From Paraburkholderia elongata (GTDB lineage: Bacteria; Pseudomonadota; Gammaproteobacteria; Burkholderiales; Burkholderiaceae), in assembly GCF_013177735.1 (NCBI RefSeq), contig NZ_WOEZ01000191.1, positions 23,148 to 87,147 on the forward strand: a stretch of 64,000 bases of DNA. The letters run 5' to 3'. The notes beneath the pieces were generated by a model. The model was not told where the DNA came from. It worked only from the letters and a program-made list of their open reading frames with translations, and ran no database searches. This document shows positions 51,949 to 61,955 of this stretch, in pieces (within the stretch, counting starts at the first letter, position 1; every line of letters starts with the position of its first letter). Both the position numbers and the translations under genes were made by a program.

Positions 51949-52151
51949 ATGCGGCTCGCCGAGGCCCTCCTTCCGGCCCCTTATTCACCCCCAAAACTGC
52001 GTCATCTCACAAACGTTGTTATACTTTTCGCCGTTTCCGGCATCCCAGCCGGGTGTTTCGCGCGTGTCCGCGCGCGCGGGCCGCTTGCCCTGCGGGTAAG
52101 CATTAAAACTTCTTGAACGCCTTTCAGCGGGCGCCTCCAGCGGAGATCGTC

Positions 52152-53000
52152 TTGGCTGTTTCCAATCTTGTCGTGGACGATACAGAAATCGACGCCGCTG
52201 CCGCCACGTCCGGCAGCTCGTTTTATCTCGCCATGCGCATCCTGCCGGCTGCGCAGCGCGACGCGATGTATCAGGTCTACGCCTTCTGCCGCGCCGTCGA
52301 CGATATCGCCGACAGCGACATGCCGCGCGCCGAACGCGCTGCCGCGCTCGAGAGCTGGCGCGCCGACATCGACGCGTGCTACGCCGGCGCACCGCGCGCT
52401 TCCTTGCGCGCGCTGACGCGGCACATTCATACGTTTCACCTGCAACGCGAAGATTTTCACGCGATGATCGACGGCATGGCGATGGACGCCGCCGCCGACA
52501 TCTGCGCGCCCGACGAAGGCACGCTCGACCTGTACTGCGACCGGGTCGCCAGTGCGGCGGGCCGCCTATCGGTGAGGATATTCGGGATGCAGGAAGAGTC
52601 GGGCCGGCTGCTGGCGCACCATCTGGGCCGCGCGCTGCAACTGACCAACATCCTGCGCGATATCGACGAAGACGCCGGTATCAACCGCTGCTACCTGCCG
52701 CACGAATTGCTCGCGCGCGAAGGCATCGCCGTGACGAACCCGACGCAGATCGCCGACGATCCGTCGCTGCCGCGCGTCTGCGCCACGCTCGCCGAGCGGG
52801 CCAAGGAACACTTCGCCGCCTCCGACGCGATCATGGACCGCGAGCAGCGCAACCACGTGCGGGCACCGCGCATCATGTCGGGCGTCTATCGCGTGCTGCT
52901 CGAACGCACGCTCGATCGCGGTTTCGACATTCCGCGGACGAAGGTCAGCAAGCCGAAACTGCGCCTGCTGTGGATCGTCGCGCGTTACGCGCTCTTCTGA
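52152..53000 (+). CDS. hpnD: Presqualene diphosphate synthase HpnD
   Basis: A 282-residue squalene/phytoene-synthase-family enzyme. Both Asp-rich substrate motifs are visible: AFCRAVDDIADSD and LTNILRDIDEDAGIN. It condenses two farnesyl diphosphates to presqualene diphosphate. No ATG fits; TTG 52152 follows CGGAGATC at good distance and is chosen over a TTG at 52113. It heads the plus-strand operon hpnD-hpnE-shc-hpnG. HpnC, the partner enzyme, is not encoded in the window. Confidence 0.9.
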   Translation: MAVSNLVVDDTEIDAAAATSGSSFYLAMRILPAAQRDAMYQVYAFCRAVDDIADSDMPRAERAAALESWRADIDACYAGAPRASLRALTRHIHTFHLQREDFHAMIDGMAMDAAADICAPDEGTLDLYCDRVASAAGRLSVRIFGMQEESGRLLAHHLGRALQLTNILRDIDEDAGINRCYLPHELLAREGIAVTNPTQIADDPSLPRVCATLAERAKEHFAASDAIMDREQRNHVRAPRIMSGVYRVLLERTLDRGFDIPRTKVSKPKLRLLWIVARYALF

Positions 53001-53004
53001 GCTG

Positions 53005-54276
53005 ATGCCGAAGCTCATCCATGTGATCGGCGCCGGCCTCGCCGGCCTGGCCGCGGCAGTGCAATTGCAGCGCCGCGGCGCACAAGTCGTGCTGCATGAA
53101 GCGGGGCCCCAGGCGGGTGGCCGTTGCCGTTCGTATTACGACCCCAAGCTGGGCGCGACCATCGACAGCGGCAATCACATGGTGCTGTCGGGCAATTTCG
53201 CCACGCTCAACTATTTGCGCGCGATCGGCGCCGCCGACGAGCTGGCCGGTCCGGCCCAGCCCGAGTATCCGTTCGTGGATCTGGCGACGCGGGCGCGCTG
53301 GACCGTGCGCATGTCGCCGGGCCGTCTGCCTTGGTGGATCTTCGATGCGAACGCGCGCGTGCCGAATACCGGCCCAAGCGACTATCTGGCGCTCGGGCCG
53401 CTGCTGTTCGCCAAGCCCGGGCGCAGTGTGGCGCAGACCATGCGCTGCAATGGCCCGTTGTGGGACCGCCTGTTGCGGCCGCTGTTTCTCGCAATGCTCA
53501 ATGTCGAGCCGCGTGAAGCGTCGGCGGAGCTGACGAGCGTGATGGTCAGAGAGACGCTGGTCGCCGGCGGTCTGGCGTGCCGGCCTCTGGTGGCGAAGAA
53601 CGGTCTGGGCAGCGCCTTTGTCGACCCGGCGCTACGTCTGTTACAGCATGGCGGCGCGGCAATCCGGCTCGAGTCGCGGCTGAAGGACATGGTGTTTGCC
53701 GATAGCGGCCCCGGTCGTGTCTCGGCACTGAATTTCGCGGACGAAAGCATCGCGATCGATGCCAACCAGGCCGTGGTGCTCGCGGTGCCGCCGGACATTG
53801 CACAGACGCTCGTGCCCGGCTTGCGCTCGCCGAATCGCTGCGCGGCGACCGTCAACGTGCATTTCGCGGTCGAGCCGCCGTTCGGTATGGCGCCGATCAC
53901 GGGGCTGCTCAATGCGACGGCCGATTGGCTGTTCGCCTTCGAGGGCCGCGTGTCGGTCACGATCAACGCTGCTGAGCGCCTGCTCGACACACCGCACGAA
54001 GCGCTCGCGAAAACCATCTGGGCCGAAGTGGCTCAGGCCGTCAATTTGCCAGCCGAGCCAATGCCGGCCTGGCAGGTCGTGATGGACAAACGTGCGACAT
54101 TTGCCGCCTTGCCGGATCAGGAAACGCTGCGCCCCGGCACGCGCACTCGCTGGAACAACTTGATGCTCGCGGGCGACTGGACGGCCACCGGCCTGCCCGC
54201 GACGATTGAAGGCGCGATCCGCTCCGGCCAGAAGGCCGCGGACACGCTGCTGAATCAACCGATGGAACGCCGATGA
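53005..54276 (+). CDS. hpnE: Hydroxysqualene dehydroxylase / FAD-dependent desaturase HpnE
   Basis: A 423-residue flavoprotein of the phytoene-desaturase-like amine-oxidase family. The Rossmann motif is VIGAGLAGLAAAVQLQRRG at the N-terminus, and the C-terminal FAD motif is LAGDWTATGLPATIEGAIRSG. HpnE converts hydroxysqualene to squalene. It starts 4 bp after hpnD and overlaps shc by 4 nt (ATGA). Confidence 0.93.
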   Translation: MPKLIHVIGAGLAGLAAAVQLQRRGAQVVLHEAGPQAGGRCRSYYDPKLGATIDSGNHMVLSGNFATLNYLRAIGAADELAGPAQPEYPFVDLATRARWTVRMSPGRLPWWIFDANARVPNTGPSDYLALGPLLFAKPGRSVAQTMRCNGPLWDRLLRPLFLAMLNVEPREASAELTSVMVRETLVAGGLACRPLVAKNGLGSAFVDPALRLLQHGGAAIRLESRLKDMVFADSGPGRVSALNFADESIAIDANQAVVLAVPPDIAQTLVPGLRSPNRCAATVNVHFAVEPPFGMAPITGLLNATADWLFAFEGRVSVTINAAERLLDTPHEALAKTIWAEVAQAVNLPAEPMPAWQVVMDKRATFAALPDQETLRPGTRTRWNNLMLAGDWTATGLPATIEGAIRSGQKAADTLLNQPMERR

Positions 54277-56309
54277 CCGACTTATCTCAAGCCCAGCCGC
54301 TGGACGCCGTCCTGCCTGAATTCGCCGATGCGGCGCCGACTGTGCTAAACGCGGTGCCGAACGCTGCGCCGCAAGCGGCCGCAACGCCGCTCGACGCCGC
54401 GATCACGCGCGCCACCGACGCGATCCTCGCCGCGCAGAAGCCAGACGGCCGCTGGGTCTACGAACTCGAAGCCGACGCGACGATTCCCGCCGAATATGTG
54501 CTCCTCGTCCACTATCTCGGCGAAACGCCGAACCTGGAACTGGAACAGAAGATCGCCGGCTATCTGCGCCGCATCCAGTTGGCGGACGGCGGCTGGCCGC
54601 TCTTCACCGACGGCGCGCTCGACATCAGCGCCAGCGTGAAGGCGTACTTCGCACTGAAAATGATCGGCGACTCGCCGGATGCCGAGCACATGGTCCGCGC
54701 GCGCGAAGCGATTCTGGCGAACGGCGGCGCGGAAACGGTGAACGTGTTCACGCGGATTCTGCTCGCGCTGTTCGGCGTGGTGTCGTGGCGTGCCGTGCCG
54801 ATGATGCCCGTGGAAATCATGCTGCTGCCCCAGTGGTTCCCGTTCCATCTGTCGAAGGTGTCATACTGGGCGCGTACCGTGATCGTGCCGTTGCTGGTGC
54901 TGAACGCGAAGCGGCCGGTGGCGCGCAATCCCCGTCGTGTGCGTATCGATGAGCTGTTCCGCGGCGCGCCGGTCAATACCGGCATGCGCGACCGGGCGCC
55001 GCATCAGCACCTCGGCTGGTTCCGCTTCTTCCGCGGCGTGGACGTGATGCTGCGCATGATCGACGGCCTGTTCCCGAAGGCGACGCGCGAACGTTCGGTG
55101 CGCGAGGCGGTGCGCTTTGTCGACGAACGGCTGAATGGCGAAGACGGCCTCGGCGCGATTTTCCCGGCGATGGCCAACTCGGTGATGATGTACGACGTGC
55201 TCGGCTATCCGGCCGATCATCCGAACCGCGCGATCGCCCGTCAGTCGATCGAAAAGCTGCTCGTCATCAAGGATGACGAAGCATATTGCCAGCCGTGCCT
55301 TTCACCGGTGTGGGACACCTCGCTCGCGGCGCACGCGCTGCTCGAGACCGGCGAAACGCATGCCGAGCAAGCGGCTGAGCGCGGGCTCGCATGGCTGCGT
55401 CCGCTGCAGATTCTCGACGTGCGCGGCGACTGGATCTCGCGCCGTGCGAACGTGCGTCCTGGCGGCTGGGCATTCCAGTACAACAATGCGCACTATCCGG
55501 ACGTCGACGATACGGCGGTGGTGGTGATGGCGATGCAACGCTCGGCAGCGCTGACGCAATCGGATGTCGATCGCGAAGCCATTGCGCGGGCGCGCGAATG
55601 GGTGGTCGGCATGCAAAGCAGCGACGGCGGCTGGGGCGCGTTCGAACCGGAAAACACGCAGTACTACCTGAACAACATCCCGTTCTCCGATCACGGTGCA
55701 TTGCTCGATCCGCCGACCGCGGATGTGTCGGGCCGCTGCCTGTCGATGCTCGCGCAACTCGGCGAATTTCCGCAGGGCAGCGAGCCGGCGCAGCGCGCGT
55801 TCGATTACATGCTGAAGGAGCAGGAATCGGACGGCAGCTGGTACGGGCGTTGGGGCCTGAACTACATCTACGGCACGTGGACCGCGCTGTGTTCGCTGAA
55901 CGCCGCGGGTCTGCCGCACGACGACCCGCGCATGAAGCGCGGAGCACAGTGGCTTCTGTCGATCCAGAACGAAGACGGCGGCTGGGGCGAGGGCGGCGAG
56001 AGCTACAAGCTCGACTATCGCGGCTACGAGCGCGCGCGGAGCACGGCTTCGCAAACCGCATGGGCGCTGATGGGCCTGATGGCGGCGGGCGAGGTGAATC
56101 ACGAGGCGGTGGCGCGTGGCGTTGAGTATTTGCAGCGCGAACAGCGCGAGCACGGCCTGTGGGACGAAACGCGCTTCACGGCGACCGGTTTTCCGCGCGT
56201 GTTCTATCTGCGTTATCACGGCTATCGCAAGTTCTTCCCGTTGTGGGCGTTGGCTCGCTTCCGTCACCTGAAACGCAACGGGCTGACGCGCGTCGCGGTC
56301 GGGATGTAA
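54273..56309 (+). CDS. shc: Squalene-hopene cyclase
   Basis: A 678-residue class II triterpene cyclase. The catalytic DxDD is DVDD at residues 410-413, and several QW repeats are visible (DGGWGAFE, DGSWYGRWG, DGGWGEGGESY). It cyclises squalene to hopene at the membrane. The length is normal. ATGA overlap with hpnE indicates coupling; hpnG follows after 3 bp. An Ala-rich N-terminal extension of about 30 residues precedes the conserved part. Confidence 0.96.
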   Translation: MTDLSQAQPLDAVLPEFADAAPTVLNAVPNAAPQAAATPLDAAITRATDAILAAQKPDGRWVYELEADATIPAEYVLLVHYLGETPNLELEQKIAGYLRRIQLADGGWPLFTDGALDISASVKAYFALKMIGDSPDAEHMVRAREAILANGGAETVNVFTRILLALFGVVSWRAVPMMPVEIMLLPQWFPFHLSKVSYWARTVIVPLLVLNAKRPVARNPRRVRIDELFRGAPVNTGMRDRAPHQHLGWFRFFRGVDVMLRMIDGLFPKATRERSVREAVRFVDERLNGEDGLGAIFPAMANSVMMYDVLGYPADHPNRAIARQSIEKLLVIKDDEAYCQPCLSPVWDTSLAAHALLETGETHAEQAAERGLAWLRPLQILDVRGDWISRRANVRPGGWAFQYNNAHYPDVDDTAVVVMAMQRSAALTQSDVDREAIARAREWVVGMQSSDGGWGAFEPENTQYYLNNIPFSDHGALLDPPTADVSGRCLSMLAQLGEFPQGSEPAQRAFDYMLKEQESDGSWYGRWGLNYIYGTWTALCSLNAAGLPHDDPRMKRGAQWLLSIQNEDGGWGEGGESYKLDYRGYERARSTASQTAWALMGLMAAGEVNHEAVARGVEYLQREQREHGLWDETRFTATGFPRVFYLRYHGYRKFFPLWALARFRHLKRNGLTRVAVGM

Positions 56310-56312
56310 CGG

Positions 56313-57044
56313 ATGGCGCTTTCGACAACGCCGGTAGCCGACGCCGGTCGCAGCACCTTGCCGGTGATCGTGGTGACGGGGATGGCGTTTGAAGCGCGCA
56401 TCGCGCGTGGTAAGGGTGTTGAGGTGGTTTATGCGGCGCGCGCCGATCTGCTGGAGCGGGCGTTGAGCGCGGCGGTTGCGCGGGGCTGCTCGGGGATTGT
56501 CAGTTTTGGTACCGCGGGTGGGTTGGCGCCTGACTTGGCGCCGGGGGCGCTGATCGTTGCGGAGGCTGTCGAGGGGCCGTTTGGGCGACTTGAGACTGAT
56601 CGGGCATGGGCTGATAGGTTCGCCGCTGCGTTGTCGACCGGGCCGCTGGCGGCGCGTCTGCGGCGTGGGCTTATGGCTGCTGTGACTGCGCCGTTGGTCA
56701 GCGCGGACGACAAGCGTGTGCTGCATCGCTCTACGGGTGCTTTGGCTGTGGATATGGAATCGCATATTGCCGGTGCGGCGGCCGCTGCGCATGGGGTGCC
56801 GTTTGCGGTGTGTCGGGCGATTGTTGATCCGGCCTGGCGGACGTTGCCTTCTGCTGCTACCGCTGGTTTGCGGGATGATGGGACTACGGCGTTGGGGCCG
56901 ATTTTGCGGGAGTTGTTGCGGCAGCCGGCGCAGTTGGGCGCGCTGATTCAGGTTGCTGTTGATGCGCGGGCGGCGCGAATTTCGTTAGTGCAGGCACGGC
57001 ATGCTATGGGGGAGGCGGGGGTTTTGCGGTTGGGTGTTGCCTAA
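56313..57044 (+). CDS. hpnG: Hopanoid-associated phosphorylase HpnG-like
   Basis: A 243-residue nucleoside-phosphorylase-fold protein, with VSFGTAGGLAPDLAPGALIV, LAVDMESHIAGAAAA and CRAIVDPAWR. HpnG releases adenine from adenosylhopane to give ribosylhopane. It is the last gene of the operon, 3 bp after shc. GC content at third positions drops and codons such as GTT and GGT are more frequent in its second half than in hpnD-shc. A 236-bp dispersed repeat begins 6 bp after its stop. Confidence 0.88.
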   Translation: MALSTTPVADAGRSTLPVIVVTGMAFEARIARGKGVEVVYAARADLLERALSAAVARGCSGIVSFGTAGGLAPDLAPGALIVAEAVEGPFGRLETDRAWADRFAAALSTGPLAARLRRGLMAAVTAPLVSADDKRVLHRSTGALAVDMESHIAGAAAAAHGVPFAVCRAIVDPAWRTLPSAATAGLRDDGTTALGPILRELLRQPAQLGALIQVAVDARAARISLVQARHAMGEAGVLRLGVA

Positions 57045-57050
57045 GGTTTT

Positions 57051-57286
57051 GGCCTTTCCTTGAATTGATATTGGATTATTAGCGTTCGCCCCTGTGCGGG
57101 GCAGGCACTTACTTTCTTTGCCGCCGCAAAGAAAGATAAGCAAAGAAAGCGGCTCACACCGCTAATTCTTAAGCGGGTCCCCTGGCTTGGAGGGGGTAGT
57201 GGTGCATCTGGAATCTGTGCCCTCGCACATTCGGCGTCAGTGACAAGGGAGTCATACTTCCGGCGGCGCTTCGCGCGCCGAAGCGC
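57051..57286 (+). repeat. Dispersed noncoding repeat, copy 3
   Basis: The same family as 11061-11293, in the same orientation, beginning at GGCCTTTCCT and including the CTTACTTTCTTTGC palindrome (with a 1-base insertion in its right half), the AGCGGGTCCCCTGG block and the tail to GCGCGCCGAAG. It lies between the convergent hpnG and MlaA-like genes. Beyond it, 57287-57517 shows nothing recognisable. Confidence 0.85.
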
Positions 57287-57517
57287 ACTTCATGAAACCG
57301 CCTGCTTCGCTCAGACACACTATCCGTATTAAGTCCCACCGCTTCCGGTTGCCGCTCGTGTGGCTCCGGTGCGCGCAGTGTTCCTGGCTGTATCAGCAAA
57401 CTTCAGGGCTGACGTCAGCCATCATCGGCCTCGCCGTTCCGCACGCTAATTTCCTAGCCCGGTATTCGGAGCGCCTCGGCACGCTTTGCGCGCGCCGGGG
57501 CGTCTGACTCCAACCCC

Positions 57518-58510
57518 TTATTGGGTCGCTGGCACTGCTTCCTGCGGGTTTTTGTCAGTCGGCGCGGTTTGCTGGGTCGACGGCGGTGTCATTGTGCCCG
57601 ACGCGGCAGCAGGCGCCGCAGCCGGGGCGCTCGGCGTCTCGCCTGGATCCGTGTAGTTCGGTACGCCCGCCGGAGCGCCTGTGGCGCTGCCTGAGGCCGC
57701 GTTCGGGGCTTCGGGTGCGTCGCCGGGGTCCGCGTAGTTCGGTAAGCCTGCCGCGGCGCCCGAGGCGCCCTTGGCGGGCGCCGCGGCACCCGAGTCGTCC
57801 TGGTCTTCGTAGTTCGGGAGCGGTGCGGCGTTCTCGCCGGTGCCGCGCAGGCGCGCTTTACGCTGTTGGGTATAGGCGTCGCGAACGAATGAATACTTGT
57901 CCAGCGCGGCCTGTTGCAGCAGGTCGGTCGCGCCCAGCAAGTCTGAACGCACGCTCACGAACTGCAACACGTACAGCGGATTGCGCACCGCCGGCTCAAT
58001 GTAGTTCAGCGGGTTGAACTTCACGTCCACCACCAAACCCATGCTGTCACGCACCGTGCTCGGGCCGAATAGTGGCAAGACAAGGTAGGGGCCCGACGGG
58101 ACGCCCCAGTGGCCCAGCGTCAAACCGAAGTCCTGGTGGTGCTTCGGCAGGCCGGCCGGCGTCGCCCAGTCAAGCAGGCCGCCAAGTCCAAAGGTCGAGT
58201 TGAACGCGAAGCGCACGAGGTCTTCGGTCGCGTCCGTGATCTTCAGCTGCAACAGGTTGTTGGCGGCGTTGGTCAGGTCGCCCAGATTCGAGAAGAAGTT
58301 GCTCACCGCCGTGCGCAACGGTTGCGGCGTCACTTTCTGGTAACCCTTGGCGACCGGAACGGCGATGAAGCGGTCCACGCCGTCATTGAAACTGAAAATC
58401 GCGCGGTTCGCCGGCTCGAACGGGTCGCCCGGTTTGCGGTCGGGGCCGGTCGCGCAGCCAGAGATCAGGCCGGTGGCGGCCAGCGCTAGCACGGTGGTTC
58501 GCAGCTTCAT
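57518..58510 (-). CDS. MlaA (VacJ)-family outer-membrane lipoprotein
   Basis: A 330-residue lipoprotein: signal peptide with lipobox LISGC, then the MlaA domain (DPFEPANRAIFSFNDGVDRF; FNSTFGLGGLLDWAT; DFGLTLGHWGVPSGPYLVLP; GPSTVRDSMG). MlaA removes mislocalised phospholipid from the outer leaflet. The C-terminal about 100 residues form an extra Pro/Ala-rich tail with three repeats around LPNYEDQ, LPNYADPG and VPNYTDPG. AAGGAAAATAAG precedes the ATG. It is 2 bp downstream of hpnN on the same strand, so it is probably part of hopanoid export. Confidence 0.93.
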   Translation of the reverse strand: MKLRTTVLALAATGLISGCATGPDRKPGDPFEPANRAIFSFNDGVDRFIAVPVAKGYQKVTPQPLRTAVSNFFSNLGDLTNAANNLLQLKITDATEDLVRFAFNSTFGLGGLLDWATPAGLPKHHQDFGLTLGHWGVPSGPYLVLPLFGPSTVRDSMGLVVDVKFNPLNYIEPAVRNPLYVLQFVSVRSDLLGATDLLQQAALDKYSFVRDAYTQQRKARLRGTGENAAPLPNYEDQDDSGAAAPAKGASGAAAGLPNYADPGDAPEAPNAASGSATGAPAGVPNYTDPGETPSAPAAAPAAASGTMTPPSTQQTAPTDKNPQEAVPATQ

Positions 58511-58512
58511 AC

Positions 58513-61128
58513 TTATTTTCCTTTGTGCTTCGCGCGACGTTGGCGCGGCTTGCCCATCAGTACGGGTTGGAACACCACCGCGCCGATCAGCGTGCAAAAC
58601 AACGAGAGTGCCAGCAAGCGTCCCATACTCGACGTCCCCGGATGGTGCGACAGCCAGAGGCTGCCGAACGCCGTCGCCGTGGTCGCCGCGCTGAACAACA
58701 CGGCATGCGTGAGGCTCGACTGTAAAAGGCTGGTCTGGCCGTGGCGCCACGCCATGACAAAGTAGATCTTGAATGCTACGCCGACGCCCAGCATCAGCGG
58801 CAACGCAATGATGTTCGCGAAGTTCAGCGGCATGCCGAACACCACGCACAACTCCAACGTTACCAGCGCCGACACCATGAGCGGAACCAGGGTGCGCAGC
58901 ATATCGCCGAGCCGCCTCAGCGCAACCCACAGCAGGATCGCAATCGACAGCAAGGCCCAGCCGGCGGCCTGCAGGAACGCCTTGATGATCGTGTCCGCGG
59001 AATTCAGGATCGAAATCGGGCCGCCGATCGCGTCCGGCTCCGCTCTCTTCACCGAGTGGACGAAGCGGGCGAGCATCGCGTCGTCGTTCGGATCCGTGCC
59101 GGGTTTGACCTTCGGCGCGATGTCGACGAGCGCGCGGCCGTCCTTCGAGACCCAACTCGTGGTGATCTCCTTGGGCAGGTTGTCGCGAGTAATCTCGGTC
59201 GGCTGCAGTAGATCCGCCAGTTGCTTCAGCGCAATGCGCAGCGGCTCGGACATCGCGGTTTCGGCGCGGTCGCGCGTGGTGGCGTCGGCGGCGGCCAGCT
59301 TTTGCAGTGTCGTGGACAGATGCTTGGCTTCGGCGGCGCCCGGACCCGGGTGGTCGTCGGCGGCGAGCGAGAGCTGGTTCGACGCGCGCTTCAACGCGGC
59401 AACGCGCACCGCGTCCGTGGCTTGAGGCGCGGGCTGCTGCTGCAGCGCGGGCAAGAGTTGCTGCGCTGCACTTGCAATCAGCATCAGTTTTTGCTGCTGC
59501 TCGGTCGGAATGAAGGTGTCCAGCGTGGTCACGCGGCCCACTTCAGGCAGCGCGCGCAGACGCGCGGCCTTCTGGTCCGCGTCGGCAAGCGTTGGCGCCA
59601 GCACATTCACATTGTTGACCGCCGCTTCCGGCGAATCCTTCAGCGAGAGCAGCGTCGCCATCGATTCCGTATGCGGGTCCTTCAGATGCAGCGGGTTGAA
59701 GTCGAAGCGCAAATGCGTGAGCAACGGCGTAGCGCCGATCACGACAATGAGCGTTCCGATCAGCACCGGTTTGCGGTGACGATCGAGGAAATCGTCGACG
59801 GGCGCGAGCTGTTTGAAGCCAGGCGAAACGGTTTCAACCGGAGGATTGAAGACCTTCAGCAGCGCCGGCAGCAGCGACATGTTGGTGAAATACGCGACGA
59901 ACATGCCGACGCCGGCGATCTCGCCCAATTCCGACACGCCGCGGTAAGCCGTCGGCAGGAACGAGAAGAAGCTCAGCGCGACCGCCGCGGCAGCGAGCGT
60001 CAGCGGCACGCCGATACTGTGCGCGGTATGCATGAGGGCGGCGGAAAGACGGGTGTCGCGATTGCGTTCCTCACGATATTTGACGCCGAACTGCACGCCG
60101 AAATCGACCCCGAGCCCGACGAACAGCACCATGAAGGCGACTGAAATCATGTTGAGCGCACCGACCATCAGCAGGCCGAGCGCCGCGGTGATCGCGAGCC
60201 CGGCGAACAGCGTGATGAACACGGCGACGATCATGCGGCCCGAACGCAGCGCCAGCCACAGAATGACCAGCACGACAATGAAGGTGCCGATGCCGTTGAG
60301 CACGGCGCCGTCCTGGACCGACGCGAATTCTTCGTCCGCGAGAGGCTGTTCGCCGGTCAGGCGGACCGTGGCGCCATAGCGCGTATCGAGGTGCAGCGCG
60401 GCGGCGGTGTCGCGGATCGCTTTCGACGCGCTCGCACCCGGCTCCAGCGCGTCGTAGTTCACGACCGGTTGCACCGTGACGAAGGCGCGCGCCGGGTCCG
60501 TGGCGGCGCTCTTATCGACCAGCGCGCGCCACGAGAACGCTGCCGGCTGGCCGGCCAGCACGCGATCGAACGTGGTTGCGCTTTGCGACAGCAAATGACT
60601 CATGTCGGCCAGCTTCACCTGACCGAGTTGCAACGGCAGCAGCAGGCTCGTGGTGAGCGTGCCGGCGAGGCCGGTCAGGCTCGGGTCGTGCGCGAGGGCA
60701 TTGACGAGCGGGCGTGACTGGACGAGCTGCGAGGTGGTCGAGAGGACCTCATCGGTCGACGGGAACAGCAGGCCATTGTGTTCGAAGAACGGGCCGCCGG
60801 CGGGCTGCGAGACCGCGACGAACTCCTTCGAATCGGCCTTGAGCGCGGCTGTCAGGGCGTTGGCGGCGGCATCGGCAAACTCCGGAGCGCGGGCTTCGAC
60901 CACCACCAGCACGGTTTGACCGCGATCGGGGAAGGCCTTGTCCATGGCATGTTCGAGCGACGACCATTGCTTGTCGGTTTCGACGAGACGGCTGATATCC
61001 GTGTTGATCTTGAAGTTATGGACGACGTAGATGCTGCTCAAAACGGCAAGCACGAGCGACAGGGCGATGGTCCGTAGCGGATGGCGCACCGAAGAGGCGA
61101 CGAGACGGACAATAGATGACTTCAGCAT
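58513..61128 (-). CDS. hpnN: Hopanoid transporter HpnN, RND/MMPL type
   Basis: An 871-residue RND-like transporter with twelve predicted helices and two large periplasmic loops. Visible are the TM1 start LRTIALSLVLAVLSSIYVVH, FVGLGVDFGVQFGVKYREER in the sterol-sensing-like core, and a second half with GVGVAFKIYFVMAW. HpnN moves hopanoids to the outer membrane. ATG 61128 starts just before TM1; the longer frame is unlikely, though no good RBS is seen for either. It is followed 2 bp later by the MlaA-like lipoprotein gene, forming an export pair, and is divergent from hpnM. Confidence 0.92.
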   Translation of the reverse strand: MLKSSIVRLVASSVRHPLRTIALSLVLAVLSSIYVVHNFKINTDISRLVETDKQWSSLEHAMDKAFPDRGQTVLVVVEARAPEFADAAANALTAALKADSKEFVAVSQPAGGPFFEHNGLLFPSTDEVLSTTSQLVQSRPLVNALAHDPSLTGLAGTLTTSLLLPLQLGQVKLADMSHLLSQSATTFDRVLAGQPAAFSWRALVDKSAATDPARAFVTVQPVVNYDALEPGASASKAIRDTAAALHLDTRYGATVRLTGEQPLADEEFASVQDGAVLNGIGTFIVVLVILWLALRSGRMIVAVFITLFAGLAITAALGLLMVGALNMISVAFMVLFVGLGVDFGVQFGVKYREERNRDTRLSAALMHTAHSIGVPLTLAAAAVALSFFSFLPTAYRGVSELGEIAGVGMFVAYFTNMSLLPALLKVFNPPVETVSPGFKQLAPVDDFLDRHRKPVLIGTLIVVIGATPLLTHLRFDFNPLHLKDPHTESMATLLSLKDSPEAAVNNVNVLAPTLADADQKAARLRALPEVGRVTTLDTFIPTEQQQKLMLIASAAQQLLPALQQQPAPQATDAVRVAALKRASNQLSLAADDHPGPGAAEAKHLSTTLQKLAAADATTRDRAETAMSEPLRIALKQLADLLQPTEITRDNLPKEITTSWVSKDGRALVDIAPKVKPGTDPNDDAMLARFVHSVKRAEPDAIGGPISILNSADTIIKAFLQAAGWALLSIAILLWVALRRLGDMLRTLVPLMVSALVTLELCVVFGMPLNFANIIALPLMLGVGVAFKIYFVMAWRHGQTSLLQSSLTHAVLFSAATTATAFGSLWLSHHPGTSSMGRLLALSLFCTLIGAVVFQPVLMGKPRQRRAKHKGK

Positions 61129-61340
61129 GTAGGCGGAGGTGGCCTTATCACGGAGCGTGTTTTTGACGAAAGTGCATAAGTATACAGAGCCGGAGCGACT
61201 CGGCTCCACTTCGGTAACAAGGCCGGCTTCCGGGCGGCGCGACTGGGGCGGGAACGCAATATCGGTATACTGGTCTATCCTGCTTTCGCTACGGGCTCGC
61301 GAGCCTGCCGGCGCTTACTTCTTTGGGTTTAGGCGAGCGT

Positions 61341-61946
61341 ATGAAACGTTATCTGTCTGCTTTTCTGGCTGCGGCTGTGGTGTCCACTGCGGCATATGCG
61401 CAAAGCGCGCCTGATGCGTTGGTGAAGAGTGCCGTGGAAGGCACGGTTGCCGCGATGAAGGCCGATCCGCAGGCGCGCGGTGGCGACATGGCGAAGATTA
61501 CCGAACTGGTTCAAACGCGATTTGTGCCGGCTACCGATTTTCAGCGGACCACGCGGATCGCGGTAGGGAAGGCGTGGAGTACGGCGACCCCTGACCAGCA
61601 GAAGCAGCTGTATGAGCAGTTTACGCTGCTGCTGGTGCGCACCTACGCCTCGTCGCTGTCGCAGTTGCGCGATCAGGACGTGAAATTCAAATTTCTACCG
61701 GCCAACGTGCCGGCCGGCTCCAAGGATGTGGTCGTGCAGTCGCACGTGATCAGCAATGGCGGCGATGATGCCATCGATTACCGGCTGACCAAGGGCGCCA
61801 ACGGTTGGAAGATTTACGACATCAACATGATGGGTGCCTGGCTGATTCAGGTTTATCAGACGCAGTTTGCCGATCAGATTTCCAAAGGCGGCGTTGACGG
61901 CTTGATCAAGTTCCTGACTGCGCATAACGCACGAAGCGCGGGCTGA
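61341..61946 (+). CDS. hpnM: MlaC/Ttg2D-family periplasmic protein HpnM
   Basis: A 201-residue protein: signal peptide (YLSAFLAAAVVSTAAYA), then an MlaC domain with VQTRFVPATDFQRTTRIAVG, ATPDQQKQLYEQFTLLLVRTYAS and GWKIYDINMMGAWLIQVYQ. MlaC carries phospholipids across the periplasm; HpnM is its hopanoid-cluster paralogue. ATG 61341 is chosen, the frame opens slightly earlier. It is divergent from hpnN with a 212-bp gap containing their promoters. Confidence 0.92.
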   Translation: MKRYLSAFLAAAVVSTAAYAQSAPDALVKSAVEGTVAAMKADPQARGGDMAKITELVQTRFVPATDFQRTTRIAVGKAWSTATPDQQKQLYEQFTLLLVRTYASSLSQLRDQDVKFKFLPANVPAGSKDVVVQSHVISNGGDDAIDYRLTKGANGWKIYDINMMGAWLIQVYQTQFADQISKGGVDGLIKFLTAHNARSAG

Positions 61947-61955
61947 AGTAACAAC

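Noticed and set aside
55302..56792. 496-codon minus-strand frame
   Set aside because: Antisense to shc and hpnG; His/Arg-rich shadow composition.
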